Assembly: GCA_964036275.1 (NCBI GenBank)
Contig: OZ038437.1
Span: 4,592,501 to 4,656,500 of the forward strand
Direction: 5' to 3'
Source: Litoditis marina
Taxonomy: Eukaryota; Nematoda; Chromadorea; Rhabditida; Rhabditidae
Length of the DNA stretch: 64,000 nt
Below are positions 23,831 through 34,300 of the stretch, in pieces; the stretch's first letter is position 1, and the number at the start of each line of letters is the position of its first letter. The notes under the pieces were generated by a model, which had not been told where the DNA came from, searched no databases, and saw only the letters and a list, made by a program, of their open reading frames with translations. A program made the position numbers and the translations under genes.

Positions 23831-24467
23831 AGCGGGATAGGGCAACCATACACCGTATGGGCTTGTTCTATAATAATTATACCCTATTAACCACAAAACC
23901 AAAAAAAAATCTCTGAAAAAATCACATAAGCTAGCTTGCTGATTCCCAGAACATGGATCACGTGAGATTTTGCAGATTTGAGAAATTTACTCACATTACT
24001 CAAGTCTAATAGAAACACCTCCAAACATATGGGAAGCTCACACGATCTTCTCATGAGAAACTCATGACCATCTCACGTGTAACAGTTCGACTAGAGAATC
24101 CCTTTTCAGTTCAGATTAACTTTTTTTCTGTTTCGAACTGACTTGGCCAGAGAACGCCAGCTTCTCTAAATCAAAAATCAAAGTTCACTTTATGCTTCCG
24201 TGTTGCTTGTTTTACTCGGGCAGAGACTATGATCATCATTATTCACCGAATACGGTTCGCTGTTTTTGAAGCAAGCCCAACGGCTTTTGAAGCATTGTCA
24301 AACCGTTGTGGACACCGTACCATCGATTTTCTAAGGGGCCGGGTTTGGCGAGCGGCCAACTCGCCTGCGTATCTTTGATCTACACACTCTCTCGTCTGTT
24401 GGCAGATGATCAACGACCGCTCGCCCCGCATCGCTCAATCAATTGTCTTTATAGGAAGAATGCCGAC

Positions 24468-24703
24468 TATAGTTTGTTTCATCCAGTTGTAACCCTCTAC
24501 AGTAATCTGCTCAAACTTCCAGGTCAAAGTTTGGTACGTTGGCGTTTTTAGAATTTCTGCAAATTTAGGTAGTACCTTCTGCATATATACTACTACAAAC
24601 TCTGGAAATTTGAAATTAAAATAATGAATTATTCATTGGAAAGTGCTTCCTGAATGTTTGACGGGTTACTGTAGAAGGACATCGATGGGTGGAACATAGT
24701 ATA
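24468..24703. mobile_element. Family B inverted-repeat element (copy B1)
   Basis: About 235 bp. One end begins TATAGTTTGTT.CA.CCA and contains CCCTCTACAGTAATCTGC; the other contains TTACTGTAGAAGGACATCGA and TGGAACATA. Interior signature TACTACTACAAACTC. TA-bounded MITE-type element. Confidence 0.75.
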
Positions 24704-24734
24704 TATACGGTGTATGTTGCCCTATTCGGTGGTG

Positions 24735-24806
24735 TTTGTAGTTTGACCCTGTTGCTTTTCGGTCGGAATTCGTTATTTATGGCGTTTGTTGAGATCAAAC
24801 TTTAAA
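24735..24806. repeat. Family J foldback
   Basis: Ends GTTTGTAGTTTGACCC and GAGATCAAACTTTAAAA with GTTGCTTTTCGGTCGGAATT inside, 30 bp after copy B1. Confidence 0.6.
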
Positions 24807-25036
24807 AAAGACTGGTTCACTCTCTATAGAGCAATCAACAGGGTATTAATACTTTGGCGACTCTCGCGAGTGGGTGTTTCTCATAGAATGACGCCGCGAT
24901 GTTGCAAATATAATCTGATTAGCTAACCAGTATAAATAGTCTGAATCTCGATGTTTTAATCAGTTCAGAAACCAAGTCAGGCATTCCACCAACTATCTGC
25001 ATCGTAACCTGTGTCTCATCTCAGTGCACGCTACAG

Positions 25037-25444
25037 TATAGTTTGTTCCACCCACTTACAACCCTCTACAGTAATATGCCAAGACTTCCAGAGTACGTAG
25101 ACTAGAAGATCCCGGAATCTTCATCCCATCCTGCGTCTACTCAATGATACGCTATTTCTCTGCTCTCACATCCCGCCGGGATGTAAGAGACGAGAAATAG
25201 TGAGATATAGCGAGAGACGCAGGATGGGATGAAGATGCCGGGATCTTCTAGTCTACGTACTCAGGTAGAAGATTGATAGGTTGCGTTTTTGTATTCTCTC
25301 CAAACTTTGGTAGTGCCTTGTGCACCTTTACTACTACAAACTCCGAAAGTTTGAAACCAAAATAACAGATCGTTTGTTAGAAAAAGGGTTTCGAATATTG
25401 GACGGAATACTGTAGAAGGACATCGATTGATGAAACAGATTATA
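25037..25444. mobile_element. Family B element (copy B2) split by a family C element
   Basis: The two halves, 25037-25090 and 25263-25444, together match the other B copies (ends TATAGTTTGTTCCACCC and ATCGATTGATGAAACAG; interior TACTACTACAAACTCCG). The C element at 25091-25262 sits inside. Confidence 0.8.
25091..25262. mobile_element. Family C element (copy C3), nested in family B
   Basis: Complete 172-bp palindrome: GAGTACGTAGACTAGAAGAT and its complement at the ends, CATCCCGCCGGGATG at the centre. Confidence 0.85.
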
Positions 25445-25572
25445 ACCGTTCTGATGAGTTTGATAGAGCACAAACTATGATTTACTATTCTTTTATAGGT
25501 TTATTCAAAAACTCAGTCTCTTTGGATAACTAACTGTCTGCATCGTGACCTATAGCATCCATGAGGAAGTTG

Positions 25573-25805
25573 TATAGTTTTTTCCATTCCTACCGAGACT
25601 CCTACAGTAGGATTTCGAAACTTCCAAGCACTTTGCTCACTTACTTTTGATCGGAAAAGTTGAGGATTTCCGTACCCCATTCTCCTTCTCAGGTAGAGTG
25701 AATATACGAGAGCATTTTCCATGAACTTCATTTTCAGATTCACAATAGCCGTCGGAAAGTTTGTAAGGTTCTGTAGGAGTCTCAGTAGGAATGGTGTGAA
25801 CTATA
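25573..25805. mobile_element. Family D element (copy D2)
   Basis: Ends TATAGTTTTTTCCATTCCTA and the complement AGGAATGGTGTGAACTATA, with GAGACTCCTACAGTAGGATT and its partner inside. Confidence 0.8.
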
Positions 25806-26329
25806 GTTTTTGAGGCTTACCGCTTCATTACTGACTGCGCAGTTATGTTCATAACCCAACATACTGCATAGTGTAAACAAATCTTTCGGTTTTTTACAAA
25901 AAAGAGTTTCAGTTTGATTCACCCACACTTCCCACACATCAGAACTTGCAAACTACATCTGAAAGGCTCGCGAAGAATCAAACTACAAAATTAGATAGAC
26001 AAGTAACGTTTCAATCCGCGCTTTTATTTAAATTATATTTAATTTGTAACTAGTTATTTCATCCCAATATCGATATAAACTTTCAACTATGATCAAGATG
26101 TTAATAAGAGTCGAGCAATCCTATAATTTGGTTTTTTTGTCAATGAAATTACTATAATTTGTTGTACATTGATAGTTATCACGAGGTTGGTTTCCGGTTA
26201 TTTGTCCGGTCACATAACAAAAAATAAACTACAGTATTTATGTCAATATAACTTTAGCTATAAAGTTTTATTGTTCCTACTTACAAACAGCGATCGTGAG
26301 GTGTCTGGTTTAGTTCTGTTAGCAAACAA

Positions 26330-26620
26330 CTACTGAAAAGCTACAGTATGTCAGTATGTTCTAGATGTCAACAAGTTTCGGACTATTATATAATTTGTTG
26401 CTCTCATGGTACTTCTCTACCAGTTTCGTGAACACAGGACAAATAAGAAGCTACAGTATCTCCTAGATGTACACAACTATACTATAACTGTTCTTTCACA
26501 GTTGTATTAAGGTACTTCCTTACTGGGTTTGGGAACACATCACAAACTGAAAGCTACAGTATGCTCCAGATGTCAACAAGTCTTGGACTATACTATAATT
26601 TGTTGTTCTTCTAATTACTG
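26330..26620. repeat. Three-copy tandem array, about 110-bp period
   Basis: Repeated units contain AGCTACAGTATG or AGCTACAGTATC, AGATGT.AACAAG and ACTATA.TATAATTTGTTG. Copies near 26338, 26449 and 26560 are diverged. Confidence 0.65.
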
Positions 26621-27029
26621 CGTTTGGCTCATTCGCCCACTCGATTACTAAATTACTTTCTCACCATTTTCATCTATAATTCAGTGTTGGCGGGTCAATC
26701 GCAAATGATTTCTAAGACTTTGGGTGGGCTTTCACGTATTTTCACTAGTAAACAGGTTTTAGTCAAGTAGAACTTAAGAACACAGGAGAAAGCTCTCACA
26801 ACAGTGATGTAACCAATTACTCACTAGTTTGATTTTCGGTGCTATTTTCACGTACTTTTTTCACGTATCTTTTTCACTTTGAGTAACGTAAACAAAAACA
26901 CAGCAGTAACTAGTAAAATGTACATCAGACGATAACTACATTTTCATTGGATTTTAACGGTTCTATCTTTGATTCAGTGGCGGGTCATTCTCAGATAATT
27001 TCTATGACATTGGGTGGTCTTTTGATGTG

Positions 27030-27157
27030 GTAAAAATAAACAATTGTTCTTATAGTAAAAATAAACATATGTTCTTTTAGTAAAAATAAACAATTGTTCT
27101 TTTAGTAAAAATTAACAATTGTTCTTTTAGTAAAAACAAACAATTGTTCTTTTATTT
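27030..27157. repeat. 25-bp tandem repeat, five copies
   Basis: Five near-identical units of TAAAAATAAACAATTGTTCTT plus TTAG, about 1.2 kb upstream of mod-5 exon 1. Each unit contains the palindrome AACAATTGTT. Confidence 0.9.
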
Positions 27158-28026
27158 TCAAGAAAGGACCTCACGTCAACGTCTTGCTCTATATAAAGTG
27201 TTTTCTTAATTCAGTTTTCTTGCAAAACGAAGTGCTTATTCTCCCATGATTAGAGTGTTTTCTTTCTGTTCTACTTTTTCTTCTGAGAAAAAGTTGATCT
27301 CGGATAAATCTCATTCATGTCATACACTGATGTCCACTGTGCGTAGCTTGAACGGAAATACGGCAGTTCGATTTTTCTTTCCCACTTTTTTCTCCTTTCA
27401 AAATAGCTTTTTTGTTACTTTTTCTTAAATATCCGAGATAAAGTTAATGTTACATACCTCTTATTCATTCCAATTCACCACCGCATGATGTCCTGAGTGT
27501 GAATGTTCCTGAGAACATTCGCACACTTTCATACTTTCCTATCCCCAATAGGTTACTAACATTCATTAAACTTATTTCGCCCGTTGTAAACGAAACACAA
27601 TAGATTCCCGATTTGTGATCTATATAATCTATAAATATTAAAATAGCCTCCTCCCCCTAAAAACTTGTGAACGAAACGTCAAAGTCGGTGTATTCCTGTT
27701 TCGCAAGTTTTTTTTGAAAAACTTCCAGAGATTTCTGTAAGCCTTCAGGATACAGGAAAAATGTGCTATTTTACCCGCTGATAATCAGTGGTTCTAAATT
27801 GCTATATTTTTTTGTAGTTATGTTGTTACCATGCACTCTTTCAGTTACTCTGCACTCATTTTTGTTTGACGATAAAATTTGTATCTATAATTTTTATCTC
27901 GCTACAAACCATTCAGACCAACTACGTACTTTACTACAATTCCAATGTAAACTTTCAGCTCTCTCGGCCCTTGTTTCTAACTTGGTGAAGTGGAACCGAA
28001 CCGAAACATTTTGTTCTAATTGTTCT

Positions 28027-28198
28027 GAGTACGTATGCTAGAACAACCCGGCACCTTCATCCCATCCTGTGTCTCCTCAAACGTACGCTATTTCTCTGCT
28101 CTCTCATCCCGCCGGGATGTAAGAGAGAAGAAATAGTGAGGCAGAGCGAGAGACGCAGGATGGGATGAAGGTGACGAGATCTTCTAACATACGTACTC
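28027..28198. mobile_element. Family C element (copy C4)
   Basis: Ends GAGTACGTATGCTAGAA and ACATACGTACTC; centre CATCCCGCCGGGATG. It sits directly after a repeat segment (27905-28026) shared with 1947-2072 and ends 150 bp before mod-5 exon 1. Confidence 0.8.
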
Positions 28199-28333
28199 TG
28201 AATTTATGTAGAAATATCCCGCAGTTAATACCTCATTTTGCGTCTCTCGTCTCCAACACTATTTGGCAGTATTAGACATTATATTATTCTGAAACATAAC
28301 GAATTCGTGCTTACTAAATCTTCAAAGAAAAAT

Positions 28334-28347
28334 TTTAATTTCAGAAG
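28334..28347 (+). promoter_or_regulatory. Probable trans-splice acceptor of mod-5
   Basis: TTTTAATTTCAG immediately followed by AAG and the ATG at 28348. A strong worm acceptor three bases before a start codon is the usual sign of SL trans-splicing; an upstream non-coding exon is the alternative. Confidence 0.55.
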
Positions 28348-31300
28348 ATGCTTCGCTGGTCCTCAGTGCGTAGGAAACAGCATGCCAGACTTGTCGGTGA
28401 GTGAAGTAAATGTCTTTGAAGAGTAATATTTTTTATTGAAATTTTTCTTTTTTTTCTTCAATTTTTCTTTATTGAAAAAAGTTTTTTTCATTTTATATCA
28501 TAGTCAGAGCAAGATTGTAACATCATTCCGATAACTTCCTACCTGCTTATTTACCCCCTATTTCCGCTTCTAAGGTGTCACGCGGTAATAACAATCCGTT
28601 TTGAGAACAAAACAGCAAAAACCGCCCTAATTCTTGTGAAAACATCATTGTCTACCGCTATACTGGCTCATACGGCTTGAGTCCATTTCAAAGACTTAGA
28701 AAATCGGCAGCTCTTCACGTAATTTCACGTTTCACGTGATCGACACGTTTCCAAAATGTTGCAACGCCTTGCCAATATGAGTGAGTTTCACGTTTTTCAC
28801 GTGCTCTGTGCTTTTCACGTGATCTACCGCTATACTGGCTCATACGGCTTGAGTCCATTTCAAAGACTTAGAAAATCGGCAGCTCTTCACGTAATTTCAC
28901 GTTTCACGTGATCGCCACGTTTCCAAACTGTTGCAACGCCCGGCCAATATGAGTGAGTTTCACGTTTTTCACGTGCTCTGTGCTTTTCACGTGATCTATC
29001 GCTAAACTGGCTCCCAGGGCATGAGTCTACTTGAAAGACTTAGGCATTACCTCTGCTTGCTCTCTCTCTATTGGCAGTTTCGCACGTAATTTCACGTGAT
29101 CTACATGTTCCCAAAAATCTTGCAACGCTTTGTCAATATGAATGAGTTTCACGTTTTCGCACGCGTTTGACGTGCTTTAACAATTACAATGTCACTCGAT
29201 TAGTAATTTTTGCGGAAACTTAGGCAATATTCCCACTTTCGGCATTTCTTCACAAATTTCCATGTTTTACGTGATCTACGCGTTTGTTAGAATGTTGCAA
29301 CATCTGGCTAATATGACTGAGTTTCCGTGTGTTCACGTGTGTTGCTGCGCTTCACGTGATCGGTATTTCTAAAGAAGGCCGATACTTCACGTATTTTCAC
29401 GTTTCACGAGATATACACGCCCACAAAATGTTGCAACGCCGTGTCATTTTTTGTAGTTTGATTTTCTTGGAAAATTTTCTTGGAAAACCCTCGATTTTCT
29501 TGGAAATTCGTGAGTCCGTGGAAATTCATGACGGTGAACGTCGATATCAAACTACAACGGAGATTTGGTTCATTTCCTATACCCTAGCTCCCACGGTTTG
29601 AGTCCACTTGAAAGACTTAGGCATTACCCAACTAACCCTGCTAAATCAGTATACATTTCCGAAATGTTGCAACGTTTCGCCAATATGAGTGAGTTTCACG
29701 TTTTTTCACGTTTCTAACGTGATTGTTCTGGTTTGACGTGGTTATACAGTGCGTGAACCCTACGAAAACAGTATACAGTCCCAAATCGGAATTCTTCAAG
29801 TATTTTAACGGATTTTTTTACATCTGCTTGATCTACACGTTCGTCAAATGTTGCAACGTTTGCCAATATGAGTAAGTTGCACTCGTTTTCACGTGTGTTC
29901 ACGTCTCACGTGCGCTGTCGTTATATGCTTCACAATTGCACCGTAACGCTGCAAGGTGTCGAGAAAATGAGAGAGTTTTTCGCGTCACAAAATGTGTTCT
30001 AAGTTTACGACCTTACGAAAATAAATTGCACTTAGTCATGTGTTTCTAATTTTTCTTCATTCTTCCATTTCTCTCACGAGATTTCGTATTCCTAGTCGCA
30101 AAAGTTTTCACAAAGTTTGCAACTAAGAACTTCTGAGAAAATCTTTAAAATTTTTTGAAGAAAACAATTTCGAAGAAGGAAACTGCAACCATGAATTAAT
30201 AATTGAATGTTGCGATTAATAATTGAATGTTTTCCTCTTTTCAAAGTGAAATTATAGAAAACAGAATAATCGTAGCGGTAATTGCAGGTTTATAACCCGG
30301 CATTCTACCTGGAAAATGTTACGAAAACAATAAAATACTTGCTTTGAAAGTAACTATACTACACTGAACAACAACTTAAATAAACCTAGTGAAAGTGAAA
30401 AATGGAACCGTGCAATTTTTTTCCGTATCAGAATTTTACTTTTTTTGACCTATTCATTTGGTCTATGAACTCTGAAAGGTCAGAAATTTGAGAAACAAGT
30501 GTGATTCTCTGATTTCCCTCTGATTGTGATTTGTGATTTGACTTTGATTTCTTTCTTGATTATACGAATTTCAACGATTTTAGTCCTTTGACTTTTTGAA
30601 ACAATACCGCCAAACAAGAAGATATATGAGTAGACGCCATTGTGTAATGTTTTGAAGCGTTTTTGTTCTTGTTCCGCTTAGTTCCATATTGGTATATCGT
30701 CTGTTTCACGAAACAATAGCCCTGTACAGTAAGATTATAAAACTTTTAAGGGAATTTATAGTATCTTGTAGGTGTTGCACATAGTTTAAACTTTGTGATT
30801 TCGTTTTCCACTTTGGGTACTACAAGCATGCAAAACAGTGAATTTTAAATTCTGTTTGTTGACTAGATAAATGCTTCTGAATTTCTGAAAGATTACTGTA
30901 GAAAGTCATCGATTGGTGAAACGAACTATATCGAGGGTTTGGAGAATTACAAAGTTTCAAATAATATCAACCAGATAACGCTTAAAAACTAGAAACTTCG
31001 AGTGTTGGAGTGCAATATAAATCCAACATAATGGAGATTCTTGAAAAGTTATGAAAACTTGAAAAATGTATAACATTTATTATTCACCAATCCCTCAAAG
31101 TATTGTGCTTTAAACCCAGAAATTTTGGGTATCCGGGCAGCGTTCTTTTAATTGACTCAGCTCTATTAAAAGAGGGAAGAATTGCAGGATTTTACGACAT
31201 TTATATTTCATATTCACCTATGAGCCTTCATTTCATTCTTGAAAATGACAAAATTACATAATAACTATTTTCTCGTTCTATTCTCTCCTTTCCTTACTTT

Positions 31301-34300
31301 TTTCTTCTGAATTAGCGAAAACCAATGTATATGTTGAAAAAGGAAAACTGATTTCAATACAAAGATCATTCTGCAAATGTTGAATTCACTAGTCTTAGTC
31401 TAGAAATCACTAGTCTGTTACTCATTGTTTTCAACATGCTCCCAGATTACTACTCGTAATTCGGAATTAGATCTTATTCACGATGCTTTGTCATCATACA
31501 AATTCATGAGTGAGTACTCTGTTTCACCAATCGATGTCCTTCTACAGTGATCAATGAAATCTTCAGAAGTCTTCTTCTAATGAGCACATCATTAGTTTAG
31601 TTTCAAACTCTCACAGTTTGTAGTAGTGAAAGTGCAGAAGACACTACCGAAATTTTGCGAAAATCCAAGAACGCCAACACGAACCTTGACCCGTTAGTTT
31701 TTTAGGTTACGGTAGAGGGTTATAAGAGGGTGGAACAAACAATACAACTAACTTAGTGTCTATGTTTGAAGGTTTAAACATTTCAGAAAAGTTAACAACA
31801 GCCATGTAAATCCACTTTTTGCAATCGATGAAATTGCTTCACAATGGTTGAATTCAACAATTAACTTGAACACGAACGGAATTTCCATCTAGCTTGCACT
31901 TGATAAAGAGAAAGGTTGGCCTGAAAAAACGTTTCGCCTCTCAGAATCTCACACTTCTCCTGAATATTGAATCCACTCCAAGATATCCTTCCAAAAACGT
32001 TGCACTTTTCATTTCTTTCCGGAAGAATAACCCATAAACAATGCTTGTATGATTTGTAAATTGTAATTTTCACCGGTTTTCGCTCATGTCTGGACAACGC
32101 TGAAATATTTTCCGGGTTCACCCCATCTCCCATTCTTTCCCTATCTAACAAACTAAATAAGTTCCTAATTTTCTGTATACTACGTTATAGTGAACTAAAT
32201 AAATATTCAATCTTGCTTATTTTTAGTTTTGTCTTCTTCTTGATTTTCGGTGCTCGACAGTTTTTCAATAGAAAAATACTATTCCGGGTTCTCCCCATCT
32301 CTGCGTTTTTGCTCCTACCCCTCCTGTTGAAGATAGATGATGACTGGGGTTATTTCCGGATCTTGAGAGATGCACCCATTTAGACCCGATTCTATTAATC
32401 AGCACCATTCTATTTGTTGTGAATCTTCATTAAAACATAAACGATATTACGAACTATGCTTTCAAGTAGTTCTATAAAAGTTTCAACGTTCGTTTAAAAC
32501 GTTCAAATAGTGCAACTTATGCTCTCAGTCATTTATTCTAAACTTCCTAGGTTCGTTTTATTAAAATACAAATGCTTTCATGAACTTCTCAAGTACTTTC
32601 TATATTCTTGTTCTTGACGCCTTTACACCGTTAGAAACTCTATTCCTACTAGGTGCAACTAGTTAAAATGTGGGCGTTTCACATAGACTCTTTTTTAAGA
32701 ATCAAAAATAGGAGTAAAATACAACTTATCTTCTTAGATTATTCTAAAACTTCCTAGGTTCTTGTCCTTGACGCCTTTGTACCTTTGGAAACCCTATCCC
32801 TGCTAGGTGCAACTAGTTAGCGACATGCCAAATTATATACAAACAGTGCAACGATACCGGATACCGTGCATTTTTGAGCAGTTTCGGTCCGACCATTTAT
32901 CAGTTCCGCTTTTCACGTTTTTCGCCACAGTTCAACAGAACTAAATATACATTTGTAAAATTTTTAGTGAAAACTTTTTAGTTTTTCCACTTATCATGCG
33001 ATTCGTTTAACAAAGTATTCATTTTCAAAGGTAATTTTTCTGCGATAAAATGTGCAATCTGGCTACAATGTCCCATTTCCCAGTTTCGCTTTTCACATTT
33101 ATAGCTTTTTTTAGCATAAAATATGGGATTCGAATTCATGAAAGCAAAAACTGACGGGTAGAATGCACGTCCAACACGTTGATTCAAGCTTCAAACAAGT
33201 TTATTTTTCGTACAAGACAACTTTCAACGGTCGGTTATGCGGTTAGCTGCTAGAAATAATTACAAATCTCGTACCCTAATGTGAATAGGATAGTGACGTA
33301 ATAGTAGTGTATAATGAAGCATTTCTGACTCGAGTGTGCGAATATTTACAACTCATAAGATATTTGAGTGTAAAGGCCACGTGTAGTTTTTCACAAATAG
33401 AGGATCATTAAAGCTGGACCGAAATCTGGGAATGGAAAAATTGTTGAACTTTCACCAAACATTAGTGTGATATTTATTTGCAACAAAATTATTTGTTGTC
33501 ATTAAGACTTTTTGATGTTATCATGGAAATATGTGCTCAGTGAAAGGTGCCACTCAAAATCGTTTCGACCAAGATTCAAGACGATTTTGGTGTTGCTCTT
33601 AGAGGGTTGGGATATAATCAGTTGAACCTCCATAATTTCACCAAATAGTTTAGTTAAATTCTCCTGTTTCTTTGTACTCTGCCACGGTTCGAGATGCTGC
33701 ATGAAACAATGTATGACAAAAAGCTTTGTTCGTGATATCGACATTTGATTGACGGCCAAAATTTTAAAGTTTAGTTTGCACAGATACGAAGAAAAAACTA
33801 AACAAGCGTAGCATAGAAAAATAGTTTACTTGCAATTCAACACGTGACGTGTAAATTCTTTGTGACATTCGAACAGATGAATGGAGAAAAACTTGAAAAG
33901 GGGTGTTGGCACATCCCTTTGCACATAGAATTACAAACAAATAATCAGCGTTACAGGATTGAAAAAATGACCAACTAGTTTCTAGAACAGTCGACTACCG
34001 AGTACGTATGCTAGAAGATCCCGGCACTTTTATCCCATCCTGCGTCTCCTCGCACATACGCTATTTCTCTGCTCTCACATACCGCCGGGGTGTAAGAGAC
34101 GAAAATAGTGAGGCAGAACGAGAGACGCAGGATGCGATAGAGATGCCGGGATCTTCTAGCATATGGACTCCGATCAACTTTAAAGTTACCACGAAATTTT
34201 CAGCGCAAGACTCGCGCGCGCTCATCGACACGATGGACGACGGATACGGCGCGATGTCCGCGGAAAATTCGCCGGTTGCCCCCAGACAGAACCGACTGTC

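Larger units (their letters stand above)
15798..28343. other. 12.5-kb interval without recognisable genes
   Basis: No conserved coding frame is seen on either strand; open frames are short and coincide with repeats or low-complexity DNA. It contains families A, B, C, D, J and K elements, three local tandem duplications (18.8-19.3, 21.1-21.7 and 22.1-22.5 kb), and two short-period arrays (26.3 and 27.0 kb). It precedes mod-5 and is the likely place for its upstream regulatory sequence, which cannot be located by eye. Confidence 0.6.

Noticed and set aside
27030..27157. CRISPR-like regular repeat
   Set aside because: Units are directly abutting with no unique spacers, and the context is a nematode genome.
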